Origin: Mycetocola tolaasinivorans
Lineage (GTDB): Bacteria; Actinomycetota; Actinomycetes; Actinomycetales; Microbacteriaceae
Length of the DNA stretch: 64,000 bases
Direction: 5' to 3'
Assembly (NCBI RefSeq): GCF_003667565.1
Contig: NZ_RCUX01000012.1
Span: 49,978-113,977, forward strand
Under the pieces are notes generated by a model. It saw nothing but the letters and a program-made list of their open reading frames with translations, had not been told where the DNA came from and did no database searches. The position numbers and the translations under genes are program-made. Positions 18,643 to 30,402 of this stretch are shown piece after piece. Position 1 is the first letter of the stretch; each line of letters starts with the position of its first letter.

Positions 18643-21210
18643 CTAACAGCTCTGCTTGGTGATCGTGATCGATGCCGAGGCGGACCCGGGGTTGACCATC
18701 GAGTTCGCGTCGGGCGACTGCGCGGTGACCTTGCCGTCCCCACCGGGGGCGTTGGGATCGGCCACGCACTTCTGATCCACCTTATTGAATCCGACGCCCT
18801 GCAGGGCGGACTTCGCCTGATCGGGGTTCATGCCGGAGACATCGGGTACCTGCTTGCCCTTGCCATCGCTCGGACGGATCGTGATGGTGTTACCCACCGT
18901 CACGGAGGCGCCGGCACCCGGCTCGGTGTTTGCGACCATGCCGGCGCTGACGCCCGAGAGGATCGGGTCACCCACGACGACGTTGAAGCCGGCACCGGCG
19001 AGGGCGTTGGTGGCATCCGCGACGCTCTGGCCGCTCACGTCCGGGACCGCAACCTGCTTGGTCTTGGTCAGTGCGTCGGACGGCTTCGGGAAGGAGTCTC
19101 CGCCGAGCTTCGCGATGGTGGCCGAGGTGATACCGGCGAACACGCGGAACTTCGACTGGAAGGCGCTGGTTCCGTTGGCCTGAACGTTGTACATCGAGTA
19201 ACGCTTGCCGTTGTCGCCGGCCTGCACGTTACCGATCCAGAACGAGGTCACGGCCTTGGTCGTTCCACCGGTTACCCAGGTGTCGGTCGCGTCATCGGCG
19301 GTACCGGTCTTACCGAACTGCGGTGCGCCCGGCACCACGGCGTTAGCCGCGGTTCCGCCGGGGCTGAAGACCGCCTGCATTGCGTAGGCCGCGGTGTTAG
19401 CAACCTCGGGGGTCAGCGCCTGGGTGCAGGTGCTCTGCGGCACGGCCATGTCCTTGCCGCCGGGGCCGGTGATCTTGTCGATCGCGACCGGGGTGCAGAA
19501 CTTGCCCTGTGCGGCGATGCCGGCAATGGCGGCGGCCATGGTCAGCGGGGCGATCTCGTTAGAACCCAGAACCGAGGCGGGGTTGCGCTCGAGTTCCTTA
19601 CCGTCGGCGCGGTGCACGCCGAGCGACTGGGCGGTGTTGCGGATTTCGCAGAGGTCCAGCTTGCTGGCCATCTGTACGAAGGCGGTGTTCACCGAGCGCT
19701 TGGTCGCCTCGTAGGGGGTGATCCGGCCGGAGGCGTTACCGTCGTAGTTCTGCGGGTTCCAGGGCTTGGTCGTCGCTACTCCACCGGGGGAGCAGGTGTC
19801 GATCCACTTCGTGTAGGTCTGTCGCGTTGCGAGCACGCTGTCGTTGACCGAACGGCCATCCTTCAGCCACTCGAGCAGCGCGAACACCTTGTACTGCGAA
19901 CCCACCTGGAATCCGCTGGAGCCACCGTAGTTGTAGTCGGTGTTGTAGTTGATGCTGGTGTGCGACCGGCTCGCGAGACCCACCTGGGCGTCCTCGGAGA
20001 AGGTCTTGTTCTGAACCATGGCGAGCACGCGGCCGGTACCCGGCTCGACGGTCGAGGCGGCGGCACCGAGGTTTACGCCGGGGCGCTCCTGCGGAACCCA
20101 GCGGTCCATCGCGGCCTGGGCGGCGTTCTGAACGTCGAGGTCGATCGAGGTGTAGACGTCCATGCCTCCGCGACGCAGGGTCGCGCGGCGGTCGTCAACG
20201 GTCTCACCAAACTCGGGGCTGTTCAGAATGATGTTCTGCACGTAGTTACAGAAGTATGCGGCGTTTCCGGCGGCCTGGCAGCCGGTGCTCGGCGGATGCA
20301 GGTTCGGGGTCACCGGGGTCGCGGTTGCGGTTTCGAACTGCTCCTTGGTGATCTTCCCCTCCTTGTACATCTTGTCGATAACGTAGTCGCGGCGAATCTT
20401 GGTGAGCTTGTAGCCGTTTGCCTCACCGTTGTTCGTACTCTCCGGGCGGTCGATGCGCAGGCCGTTGGGGTCGTTGAGGATCGCGATCAGGGTCGCGGCC
20501 TCCTCGATCGTGACGTCCTTTGCCGACTTACCGAAGTAGTACTGCGATGCGGATTCGACACCGTACGAGACACCACCAAAGTTGGCGATGTTGAGGTACC
20601 CGAGCAGGACCTGGTCCTTCGTGTACTTCTGCTCCACGCCGATCGAATAGCGCATCTCGCGCAGCTTGCGCTCGGGAGTCGTGCGGGTGGCGTCCAGATA
20701 GGCGGCCTTGCGCTCGTCCTCGTTGGTGATCTGCTCGGCCTTCTGCACCAGCACGTTCTTGACGTACTGCTGGGTGATGGAGGAGCCACCCTGGGTGTCC
20801 TCGCCACCCTTCACGAAGTTACTGAGCACGGCGCGGGTGGTACCGATGAGGTCAACACCGCCGTGGTCGTAGAAACGGGGGTCCTCGGTCGAAACGGCGG
20901 CGTCCTTGAAGTACTGCGAGACGTCGTCCCAGGCCACCTGCTGGCGGTTCTGGTCGAAGAAGGTGGCGAGCAGCTGGTGGCTGCCGTCCGACGCGGTGGC
21001 GTAGATGTTGGTGCGCTCCATCGGCGGATCGATATCCAGGAAGGCCGGGAGCCCATCGAACGCGTTGATCGCGCCCTTGGCGGACATGCCGGTCACGGCG
21101 AGTGCGGGAGTGACCGCTGCGGTCACGAGAATCCCCGCGGCGACACTGAGGCCGATGAAGCCCATGAGGCTTCCCATGACACCGCTACCGGTACGTTTTT
21201 CTTGAGGCAT
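18643..21210 (-). CDS. Class A penicillin-binding protein with PASTA domains
   Basis: The protein is a bifunctional peptidoglycan synthase of about 855 residues. After a short cytoplasmic tail and a membrane helix comes a GT51 glycosyltransferase domain with the catalytic Glu in STEDPRFYDHGG and GGSSITQQYVKN. The transpeptidase domain follows, with SxxK as SQYK, SxN as SVN and KTGT. Two PASTA domains (VPDVSGQSVADA and VPDVSGMNPDQA) and a final Cys close the protein. The start is ATG 21210, with TAAGCT seven bases upstream (leaderless); ATG 21231, seven codons earlier, is the alternative. It corresponds to the PonA-like enzymes of actinobacteria. Confidence 0.93.
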   Translation of the reverse strand: MPQEKRTGSGVMGSLMGFIGLSVAAGILVTAAVTPALAVTGMSAKGAINAFDGLPAFLDIDPPMERTNIYATASDGSHQLLATFFDQNRQQVAWDDVSQYFKDAAVSTEDPRFYDHGGVDLIGTTRAVLSNFVKGGEDTQGGSSITQQYVKNVLVQKAEQITNEDERKAAYLDATRTTPERKLREMRYSIGVEQKYTKDQVLLGYLNIANFGGVSYGVESASQYYFGKSAKDVTIEEAATLIAILNDPNGLRIDRPESTNNGEANGYKLTKIRRDYVIDKMYKEGKITKEQFETATATPVTPNLHPPSTGCQAAGNAAYFCNYVQNIILNSPEFGETVDDRRATLRRGGMDVYTSIDLDVQNAAQAAMDRWVPQERPGVNLGAAASTVEPGTGRVLAMVQNKTFSEDAQVGLASRSHTSINYNTDYNYGGSSGFQVGSQYKVFALLEWLKDGRSVNDSVLATRQTYTKWIDTCSPGGVATTKPWNPQNYDGNASGRITPYEATKRSVNTAFVQMASKLDLCEIRNTAQSLGVHRADGKELERNPASVLGSNEIAPLTMAAAIAGIAAQGKFCTPVAIDKITGPGGKDMAVPQSTCTQALTPEVANTAAYAMQAVFSPGGTAANAVVPGAPQFGKTGTADDATDTWVTGGTTKAVTSFWIGNVQAGDNGKRYSMYNVQANGTSAFQSKFRVFAGITSATIAKLGGDSFPKPSDALTKTKQVAVPDVSGQSVADATNALAGAGFNVVVGDPILSGVSAGMVANTEPGAGASVTVGNTITIRPSDGKGKQVPDVSGMNPDQAKSALQGVGFNKVDQKCVADPNAPGGDGKVTAQSPDANSMVNPGSASASITITKQSC

Positions 21211-21284
21211 AGGATTCAGCTTAAGCGACATTGCTGAAAGAATCCCTATCCAGCCCCCGAACTTCATACTATTTAAGGAGAAAC

Positions 21285-21455
21285 ATGACCCGTTGGGAGT
21301 ACCTCACAACACCGCTCATGATCCACAACACCGCCGCGATTCTCAACAACTGGGGAAAGCAGGGGTGGGAACTGGTTCAGGTGGTTACCGGCCCTGAAGG
21401 GGGCCTGGTTGCCTACATGAAGCGCCCGCTTGAGGCCGAGGGAGAGAACGCGTGA
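21285..21455 (+). CDS. Small DUF4177-type protein
   Basis: The 56-residue protein begins at ATG 21285 behind a good AAGGAG (21275-21280). The sequence MTRWEYLTTPLM, then WGKQGWELVQVV and YMKRP, matches the DUF4177 pattern: a short beta-alpha-beta unit with WEY and GWEL motifs. Function is unknown. Its stop overlaps the start of the next gene (RidA family) by 4 bp, an arrangement that I recall as common in actinobacteria. An upstream in-frame start at 21231 lacks a ribosome binding site. Confidence 0.8.
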   Translation: MTRWEYLTTPLMIHNTAAILNNWGKQGWELVQVVTGPEGGLVAYMKRPLEAEGENA

Positions 21456-21922
21456 GCACCATTGCCGACCGTCTAAGCGAGCTCGGACTCACCCTTCCCG
21501 AGGTTGCCGCGCCCGTGGCCGCCTACGTGACCGCCGTCACCGAGGGCAACCTCGTGTACACCTCTGGGCAGTTGCCGTTTGTTTCCGGTGCACTTCCTGA
21601 GACAGGCAAGGTAGGCGAGGGTGATGGCCTCGTCACCCCCGAAGACGCGGCTCGGTACGCCGGCATTGCGGTGCTCAATGCGCTGGCCGCCGTCGAGGCA
21701 CAGATCGGCTCGCTCGACCGCGTCACCCGCATCGTGAAGCTCAACGGATTTGTGGCTTCGGATCCCTCCTTCTACGGTCAGCCCGCCGTGATCAACGGCG
21801 CCTCGACCCTGATCGGTGAGATCTTCGGAGAGCGTGGACAGCATGCCCGTGCCGCCGTGGGCGTCGCGGTCTTGCCGCTGAACGCTCCCGTCGAGGTAGA
21901 AATCGTAGTCGCGTTCGAGTAG
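21452..21922 (+). CDS. RidA family enamine/imine deaminase
   Basis: The 156-residue protein belongs to the YjgF/YER057c/UK114 (RidA) superfamily. Visible features are NLVYTSGQLPF near residue 35, an internal hydrophobic core and VGVAVLPLNAPVEVEIVVAF at the C-terminus. Members hydrolyse reactive enamine/imine intermediates from PLP enzymes; some paralogues lack the key Arg. Here the C-terminal segment reads HARAAVGVAVLPL, where the Arg is present. It is coupled to the DUF4177 gene by an ATGA-like overlap. Confidence 0.85.
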   Translation: MSTIADRLSELGLTLPEVAAPVAAYVTAVTEGNLVYTSGQLPFVSGALPETGKVGEGDGLVTPEDAARYAGIAVLNALAAVEAQIGSLDRVTRIVKLNGFVASDPSFYGQPAVINGASTLIGEIFGERGQHARAAVGVAVLPLNAPVEVEIVVAFE

Positions 21923-21936
21923 TTCCCTGAACGAAC

Positions 21937-21978
21937 AACGAGTGGCATCGGACCGGTTGGTTCGATGCCACTCGTTTT
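21937..21978. terminator. Bidirectional terminator between ridA-like gene and acs
   Basis: AACGAGTGGCATCG and its complement (14 bp) enclose a 14-base loop; TTTT follows on the plus side and TTGTTCG on the minus side. The two genes are convergent. Confidence 0.85.
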
Positions 21979-21992
21979 GGGGTGGTGTGGAT

Positions 21993-23966
<1,974 letters not shown>

Positions 23967-24199
23967 GACGAGTAAATCGCTCCTTTGCGACGGTCGTGTT
24001 CCCACATCGATGTGGGCCATGCACTGACAGCGTACTCCCATTTGATCGGCGGTCCAGACCCTCGCCGGACGCGTGGCCAAAAGTTTTTTCGAGGGCGTTC
24101 TCGGCGTGTTGCCTGCATTTGTGCGGGACACAGGTTTTGTCCCCCGAACTGGTGTCATCCAGAAGGTGGACAGGGGTCGTGAAAAATCGTGTGAGGGCG
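23967..24199. other. Intergenic region between acs and the 6C RNA
   Basis: No gene is supported. It must hold the acs promoter (minus) and the -35 region of the 6C RNA. Confidence 0.4.
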
Positions 24200-24205
24200 T
24201 ACACT
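24200..24205 (+). promoter_or_regulatory. -10 element TACACT of the 6C RNA
   Basis: TACACT about 6 bases before the predicted RNA 5' end. A -35-like TCGTGA lies roughly 17 bp upstream. Confidence 0.55.
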
Positions 24206-24210
24206 CATTC

Positions 24211-24317
24211 AAGGCCGAAATTTTATTTCGAGCGTGCAGCGCACAACGGATTCCCCCCAATCCAGTGTCGCTTGCGGCGGCATTCATTCCCCCCAATGAA
24301 TGCCGCCCTTTTATTTT
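24211..24317 (+). ncRNA. 6C RNA (actinobacterial small RNA)
   Basis: Two hairpins each expose exactly six cytosines in the loop: GGATT-CCCCCC-AATCC at 24248-24263, and a 13-bp stem (GGCGGCATTCATT) with loop CCCCCC at 24276-24307. The second is followed by CTTTTATTTT and so is also the terminator. A small hairpin CGAAA/TTTCG precedes them. Two C6 loops are the defining features of the 6C family, whose Mycobacterium member (B11) is a trans-acting sRNA that uses the C-rich loops to pair with G-rich ribosome binding sites. As I recall, B11 also lies beside the Tad-like locus (Rv3660c region), so the location is conserved. Confidence 0.88.
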
Positions 24318-24402
24318 CCCGGCACGGTTTGCACAGCTCTCCCTCAGAGAGCTTCTCTCCACTGCCGTAGGAGCGGCAATGTCGCCGGTTCGGACAGAAA
24401 TC

Positions 24403-24408
24403 TACGCT
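24403..24408 (+). promoter_or_regulatory. -10 element TACGCT of the Tad operon, leaderless arrangement
   Basis: TACGCT, six bases (CGGGGC), then ATG at 24415. This fixes the start of the ATPase gene. Confidence 0.6.
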
Positions 24409-24414
24409 CGGGGC

Positions 24415-25623
24415 ATGACCCAGATCACCCGACCATCACGCTCACACGCCGGTGCCGGACACGTCGCTGCTCTAGACGCCCGTGCCCTAGACGCCCGTGC
24501 CCTACACCCCATCGCCCCGCGGGGTCCGGTGCCGCCCGAAACCGCTCCGGTTGCCGCTGGGATCGACGCCGCGGTGTTGGAACCCGGGTCCTTACCCGTA
24601 TCGATCCCCGCGTCGGCAGAGATGCGGCGTACGAGCGAGCGAGTGCTCATTGCCCGGAGGTTCGGTGTGCTGTCCACCGCGGTGCTGCGCGCCGGCGTCA
24701 GTGACATCTTCCTGTCCGCACACACCGGTGCCTGGTACGACCGCGGGGGAGGCCTCGAACGAGTCGATGGTGCCGTCCACACCGAGCCGGAGGTACGTGC
24801 ACTGGCCAGCCGACTGATTGCGCTCGGTGGCCGGCATATCGACGAGGCCACGCCCTGCACCGATGTACGGCTGCCCGGGGGCATTCGGGTGCACGCGGTC
24901 CTTCCACCCGTCGCCCAGCAGGGGACGCAGATCAGCATTCGGGTGCCGGCGCTTGAATACCTGACCCTTGAGGCGCTCGAGCGGGGAGGTTTTTTCGGGC
25001 CGGTCTCGGCCGGGCAGGTACCTCCTGCTGGTGCTGGTGCTGGTGCTGGTGCTGGTGCGCAGATTCGTGCAATGATCGCCGACCGCCAAAACATGCTGAT
25101 CAGCGGCCCAACGGGCTCGGGCAAAACCACGCTTCTGGCTGCAATGATCGACGCTGCGCCACCCCGGGAGCGGGTGATCGCGGTGGAGGACGTGGCCGAA
25201 CTTGAGATGCACCGCCGGCACTTTATCTCCCTGCAGTCGAGACAGGCCAATATCGAGGGCGCGGGCCATATCGGATTGCGTCGACTGGTGAGCGAGGCCC
25301 TGCGCATGCGGCCCGATCGTCTGGTGCTGGGGGAGTGCCGCGGTGCGGAGATAGTGGACCTCTTCTCCGCGCTGAATACCGGCCATCATGGGGGAGCCGG
25401 CACCATCCACGCCAACTCACTCGACGACGTGCCCGCACGCCTGGAAGCGCTCGGGGCGCTGGCCGGTCTCAGCCCTGAATCCCTTGCAACCCAGGCGATG
25501 AGCGCGCTTGACATCGTGCTGCACCTGGGGCCGGGGCACTCCCGCGGTCTCGCCGCGATGGGCCGGCTGGAACGCAACCGCGCCGGTCTACTCACCATCA
25601 CGCCCGTCTGGCAGGCAGCATGA
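24415..25623 (+). CDS. tadA: Tad/CpaF-type secretion ATPase
   Basis: The 402-residue ATPase would power Flp-pilus or Tad-like secretion. Walker A SGPTGSGKTT is at residues 230-239, followed by the Asp box (VIAVEDVAELEM), Walker B (RPDRLVLGECRGAE) and the His box (GGAGTIHANS). The N-terminal 70 residues are variable and contain a duplicated DARAL. A GGTGCT hexanucleotide repeat at 25026-25058 encodes an (AG)n linker just before the nucleotide-binding domain. A longer frame from 24073 passes through the 6C RNA and is rejected. In mycobacteria an Rv3660c-like gene precedes this gene; here it does not. Confidence 0.9.
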   Translation: MTQITRPSRSHAGAGHVAALDARALDARALHPIAPRGPVPPETAPVAAGIDAAVLEPGSLPVSIPASAEMRRTSERVLIARRFGVLSTAVLRAGVSDIFLSAHTGAWYDRGGGLERVDGAVHTEPEVRALASRLIALGGRHIDEATPCTDVRLPGGIRVHAVLPPVAQQGTQISIRVPALEYLTLEALERGGFFGPVSAGQVPPAGAGAGAGAGAQIRAMIADRQNMLISGPTGSGKTTLLAAMIDAAPPRERVIAVEDVAELEMHRRHFISLQSRQANIEGAGHIGLRRLVSEALRMRPDRLVLGECRGAEIVDLFSALNTGHHGGAGTIHANSLDDVPARLEALGALAGLSPESLATQAMSALDIVLHLGPGHSRGLAAMGRLERNRAGLLTITPVWQAA

Positions 25624-26774
25624 TTCCCGCGCCGAAGAACGTCGTGGCCGGGCACCGGCCCGCTCGCTCCGCTGTGCCGCGAGTGACGGCCGGTCCGTCT
25701 CACCGCGGGGCGGACGCGATACCGGAGTGGCACACGGATTTCGCGGTTGATCTTGATCGCCTGGCATCACTTCTCGGGGCCGGGCTCAGCCCCGCCGTCG
25801 CCTGGGGTCACATCGTGAACCGTGCCCGCCCGGCACCCGCCACCACCCGTAAGACCTTCTCTCCGGAGACCGCCCGCCCTCGCCCCCGGTGGGCCCGCGG
25901 GATGCGTCCTTCAGTGCGTCCCGAGCGAGGCATCGCGGTGGCCTCGCCGGCCCGAATCACCGCGGTGGAGGCCGCGCTGCACGCGGGGGAGGACCCGGCT
26001 ACCGCGCTGATGGGTCCCGCACGCTCCCCATCTACCACTGGCCACGCCCCGCTGTCCGATGCCGAGCTTCCCTGGCACCGGCTTGCGGCGGTGTGGTCGG
26101 CCTCGGCGCTCACCGGTGCCGCGCTCGCCGAGGGTATTCGGGTGCTCGCCAAAACGCTGCGTGCCCGCGCCCGGGTGGCTCGAGATGTTGCAGCCTCGGC
26201 CGCGGGCCCGCGGGCAAGCGCACGGCTCGTCGGCGTGATCCCGCTCCTGTCACTTTTCTTCGGTGAGGCCCTGGGGTTTCCCATCGTGTACACACTCGTG
26301 GGTACGCCTCCCGGGCGGGTGCTCCTCGCCGTGGGGCTCTTGCTCTTGCTTCTGACGGCCCTCTGGATTCGGCTGCTCGTTCGTCGCGCATTCCTGGCGA
26401 TTCCGGAAGACGACGTACTTCTCGACCTCACCGCAATGATGCTGGGTGCCGGAATCGCGCCGGCCTCCGCACGGTGGCAGGCACACCAGATCCTGGCCCG
26501 CTGTCGTCTGGATGCGAGTGAGTCCGCCGATGAACGACTCCGAGAAACCCTGGGCCTCGCACACGACGTCGGGGTACCCGCTCAGGAGCTGTTGCATGCC
26601 GAGGCGCAGGATCTCCGTGAGCGCCGTGCCCGCGCCCTCCAGCGCGCGGCCACCGCACTCGAGACCAAGCTCCTCATTCCCCTCGGGGTGGGCGCACTGC
26701 CCGCCTTCGTCTGCCTCGGCGTGGGCCCACTGATCCTTTCGCTCCTCGGCCAGATGCTCAGCTCCCCGACCTGA
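25620..26774 (+). CDS. Fused TadB/TadC-like inner-membrane protein (two T2SSF domains)
   Basis: The 384-residue protein overlaps tadA by 4 bp. It shows two type II secretion F-like units. The first starts near residue 45 (LDRLASLLGAGLSPAVAWGHIV) and is followed by two membrane helices (about 203-220 and 228-250). The second starts near 265 (LLDLTAMMLGAGIAPASARWQA) and ends in a pair of helices (about 350-380). In other actinobacteria these are often two genes (tadB, tadC); here they appear joined and shortened. The role would be the membrane platform for pilin assembly. The rest of the locus (pilin-like genes) resumes only at 30196. Confidence 0.78.
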   Translation: MIPAPKNVVAGHRPARSAVPRVTAGPSHRGADAIPEWHTDFAVDLDRLASLLGAGLSPAVAWGHIVNRARPAPATTRKTFSPETARPRPRWARGMRPSVRPERGIAVASPARITAVEAALHAGEDPATALMGPARSPSTTGHAPLSDAELPWHRLAAVWSASALTGAALAEGIRVLAKTLRARARVARDVAASAAGPRASARLVGVIPLLSLFFGEALGFPIVYTLVGTPPGRVLLAVGLLLLLLTALWIRLLVRRAFLAIPEDDVLLDLTAMMLGAGIAPASARWQAHQILARCRLDASESADERLRETLGLAHDVGVPAQELLHAEAQDLRERRARALQRAATALETKLLIPLGVGALPAFVCLGVGPLILSLLGQMLSSPT

Positions 26775-26798
26775 TCGGGGCTCACCGCCGTATACGCG

Positions 26799-28052
<1,254 letters not shown>

Positions 28053-28475
28053 CTAGTCCGAGGTTGCGACCCGGAGCAGGAGGTGATGAAGGGTCTCCCG
28101 TTCCTGGGAAGTAAGCGCGTGCAACAGCTCGTCCTCGATGCTGGCCAACCGCGTGAAGGTTCGCTCGAGCATGAGCGCACCCTCACCTGTGAGCGCAACG
28201 ATGTGGCGACGACGGTCCGCCTCGTCGCGGCGTCGGAGCACGAGGCCACGTTCTTCTAGTTCGTTGAGAAGCCCCACGACGTTGCTGGCGTCCAAGCCGA
28301 ACACGCGTGTGATGTCCTGCTGCGCCAGGTCTCCGCGCTCCTTCAGGAGCGTCAGCGCGAGAAGCTGTCTGTGCGTGATGTCGCCGGGTTGCGCCGACGT
28401 GTCCAAGGCTCGCCAGCCTGATCGCGCCAAATAGCTGACGAGGGGGAGTGTGCGACCGTTACTCATCAATTCCAT
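28053..28475 (-). CDS. MarR family transcriptional regulator
   Basis: The 140-residue protein has the winged-helix layout: a helical dimerisation start, HRQLLALTLLKERGDLAQQDITRVFGLDASNVVGLLNELEERGLV as helix-turn-helix, and the wing RRRDEADRRRHIVALT with the typical DxRxR-like charge pattern. ATG 28475 is supported by TATGCT exactly six bases upstream (leaderless); ATG 28466 is an alternative. It precedes the IMPDH-like gene by 42 bp on the same strand, so the two are likely cotranscribed. It is divergent from the pectinacetylesterase-like gene. Confidence 0.88.
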   Translation of the reverse strand: MELMSNGRTLPLVSYLARSGWRALDTSAQPGDITHRQLLALTLLKERGDLAQQDITRVFGLDASNVVGLLNELEERGLVLRRRDEADRRRHIVALTGEGALMLERTFTRLASIEDELLHALTSQERETLHHLLLRVATSD

Positions 28476-28481
28476 TTAGTT

Positions 28482-28487
28482 AGCATA
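28482..28487 (-). promoter_or_regulatory. -10 element TATGCT of marR-type gene
   Basis: On the minus strand TATGCT is followed by six bases and the ATG at 28475. TTGTGA lies 18 bp upstream as a good -35. Confidence 0.65.
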
Positions 28488-28497
28488 CCGTAGATCA

Positions 28498-28512
28498 TTT
28501 GTGATTCACAAA
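28498..28512. promoter_or_regulatory. Candidate MarR operator palindrome
   Basis: TTTGTGA-T-TCACAAA is a perfect 7-bp inverted repeat with a single central base. It overlaps the -35 element of the MarR gene, a classic position for autorepression. Confidence 0.6.
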
Positions 28513-28738
28513 GCATTTAATTTATTGATGGGAATTCGGGCCACTGCGCCAAAGAGTGATCCTCGGTCTCACGCTCCCCAACGCGCTTTAGGCGGAACGC
28601 TCTCGTGGCCGTGGGGCTTGTCATCCGCGACGGCCGTGCTGAACCGGACCCGTGGCCATCGTGCTCAAGTGCGAGCCGTGATGTTGAATAGACCTAGGGA
28701 TGACACCAGGTCACCAAAGCAGGAGTCCTGGCGCAGTG

Positions 28739-29932
28739 ATGAGCGATGATTGGCAGGCAATGAAGACACGGTCACGGCGGTCGATAGGGGCCAGGGTGTG
28801 GATCACGATCGGCGTGATCTTCGGGCTCGTTGCCGCGACGGTCGGAGTCTTCACCTTCATCGTGACGCGGCCAGCTCCCACCTGGCCGGCCACGGGGACC
28901 CCAGACCACAACCGCTGGTATCAAACGAGTCTTGGCAGCGAGGCCGTTGATGCCGCTGGAGGCGACTACCGTATCTACGCGAAGACGGGCACGAGCGACA
29001 ACCTCATCATCTTTTTTGGTGGCGGTGGGGTCGTGTGGGATGCAGAGGCCGCGGCGGATCCGATCACCGTGGGCGGGTACCTCCTTTCCGGTTTTCCGGG
29101 CGCATACTTCCGCTCGATCCCCTCGTTCTTCCCGACCACACTCGGCGGGATTCTTGATGTAAACAACGAAGACAACCCGTTCTCGGATTGGAACGCCGTC
29201 ATGATCCCATATGCGACCGGTGACTTCCATGTCGGCGACGCCAATGTCTCACTGACCGCTGCAGATGGGACGGCCACCGACATGCACTTCAACGGCCAGA
29301 CCAACGTGCGCCTGGCGCTGGACTGGATCCAAGCCAACATTCCGAACCCGGAACGACTGCTCATCGCGGGTGCCAGTGCCGGATCGTTCGGAGCTGCGAT
29401 CCACACCCCGCAGATTGTGGATCGCTACCCAGAAAGTCGAATTTTCCAATTCTCTGAGGGTGACCAACTCCCTTCAAAGAAGTGGCCAGCCGTCGCCGAT
29501 GAGCTTTGGGACGCGCACTGGCGCGATAATTTTGGCTACGAGCCGGGAGAGAACCTTTACGAGCGAGCCGTCGTCGCCAATCGCGAAGCTCTCGGGGACG
29601 ACGTGGTGTTTCTCGACTCGAACACCACGCGCGACGGAACACTCATTGCCTTCACCGCACGGGTGAACGACGAAACTCCGAACCCCGAAGCGTGGTCGGA
29701 AGCGATGCGTGCTTCGATGGTCCGGATGCAGCAGAACGTGCCGAACTACTACTTCTTCCTCACCGACGCCGACCCCGACTCCAAGGGGTTCACCGCGCAC
29801 ACGCTATCGTCGCTGCCAGTCGCCTACACCACCAAGCAGGACGGGGTCGAGTTTCTCACCTGGCTGGCTGACGCGGTGATCCGTGACCGGCCAAGCTCGA
29901 TTGGCGCGCACCTACTCACCGCCAACGGCTAG
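28739..29932 (+). CDS. Pectinacetylesterase/Notum-like membrane-anchored hydrolase
   Basis: The protein is about 397 residues from ATG 28739 (AGGAG lies 13 nt upstream; ATG 28700 or 28760 are possible). A single membrane helix near the N-terminus (RVWITIGVIFGLVAATVGVFTF) is followed by an extracytoplasmic domain. It has a GGGGVVWDAE segment (oxyanion-type), the nucleophile elbow AGASAGS, and a C-terminal His region (GFTAHTLSS). This layout fits the pectinacetylesterase family of alpha/beta hydrolases, carboxylesterases of unknown bacterial substrate. Base composition is slightly more AT-rich than that of its neighbours. It is divergent from the MarR gene and may be its target. Confidence 0.68.
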   Translation: MSDDWQAMKTRSRRSIGARVWITIGVIFGLVAATVGVFTFIVTRPAPTWPATGTPDHNRWYQTSLGSEAVDAAGGDYRIYAKTGTSDNLIIFFGGGGVVWDAEAAADPITVGGYLLSGFPGAYFRSIPSFFPTTLGGILDVNNEDNPFSDWNAVMIPYATGDFHVGDANVSLTAADGTATDMHFNGQTNVRLALDWIQANIPNPERLLIAGASAGSFGAAIHTPQIVDRYPESRIFQFSEGDQLPSKKWPAVADELWDAHWRDNFGYEPGENLYERAVVANREALGDDVVFLDSNTTRDGTLIAFTARVNDETPNPEAWSEAMRASMVRMQQNVPNYYFFLTDADPDSKGFTAHTLSSLPVAYTTKQDGVEFLTWLADAVIRDRPSSIGAHLLTANG

Positions 29933-30195
29933 GAGCTTTCGAGGCGCGGCACCGTGGTGTCGTGGTAGCAGGGATGGCAGAGCCCCGGTGCTTACTCACC
30001 GCAGAGGGAGATCGTCTTGCCACGGGTTCAGAGGCGGTAGGCCTACGCGCTGGTCAGTGTCGAGCCGATCAGGCGTCGGCCCTATCCACAACCCGCGGAA
30101 ACTATCACGGAGCGCACCACTCCAGTTTCTCCCTGTACCTGACGCCCCACACCGCGAAGACTTAGCTCACACCATCAGCGAAAGGAACCACTCAG

Positions 30196-30396
30196 ATGAC
30201 CACCACAATCAACGCTCGCTCGATACTTCGCCCGGGCTTGCTCGCAGACGAATCGGGTGCCGTTACCGCCGAGTACGCCATCACCACCATGGCGGCGGTG
30301 GCGTTTGCCGGGCTCCTCGTCCTCATCATGCGTAGCGAGGAGGTGCGCGGCATACTGACCGGCCTCGTGCGCACCGCCCTCCAGATCCCCGGCTGA
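30196..30396 (+). CDS. Flp-pilin-like small protein (DUF4244 type)
   Basis: The 66-residue protein has a basic start, the segment DESGAVTAEYAITTMAAVAFAGLLVLIM (a pilin-like Glu five residues into a hydrophobic helix) and a short tail. This is the DUF4244/Flp-like protein of actinobacterial Tad loci (Rv3656c-like). GAAAGGAACC lies before the ATG. It belongs with tadA and tadBC, from which it is separated by the 3.4-kb insert. Confidence 0.82.
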   Translation: MTTTINARSILRPGLLADESGAVTAEYAITTMAAVAFAGLLVLIMRSEEVRGILTGLVRTALQIPG

Positions 30397-30402
30397 TCGC
30401 AC

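Noticed and set aside
18550..21237. 895-codon open frame on the plus strand opposite the PBP gene
   Set aside because: It is the complement of a clear PBP with catalytic motifs; its composition (Gly/Val/His/Arg-rich) is typical of antisense frames in GC-rich DNA.
24073..24414. N-terminal extension of the Tad ATPase gene
   Set aside because: It would pass through the 6C RNA and its terminator; the leaderless -10 element fixes the start at 24415.
29933..30195. Possible small gene between the esterase-like gene and the pilin-like gene
   Set aside because: Frames here lack ribosome binding sites and plausible composition; a frame from 29962 has no recognisable features.
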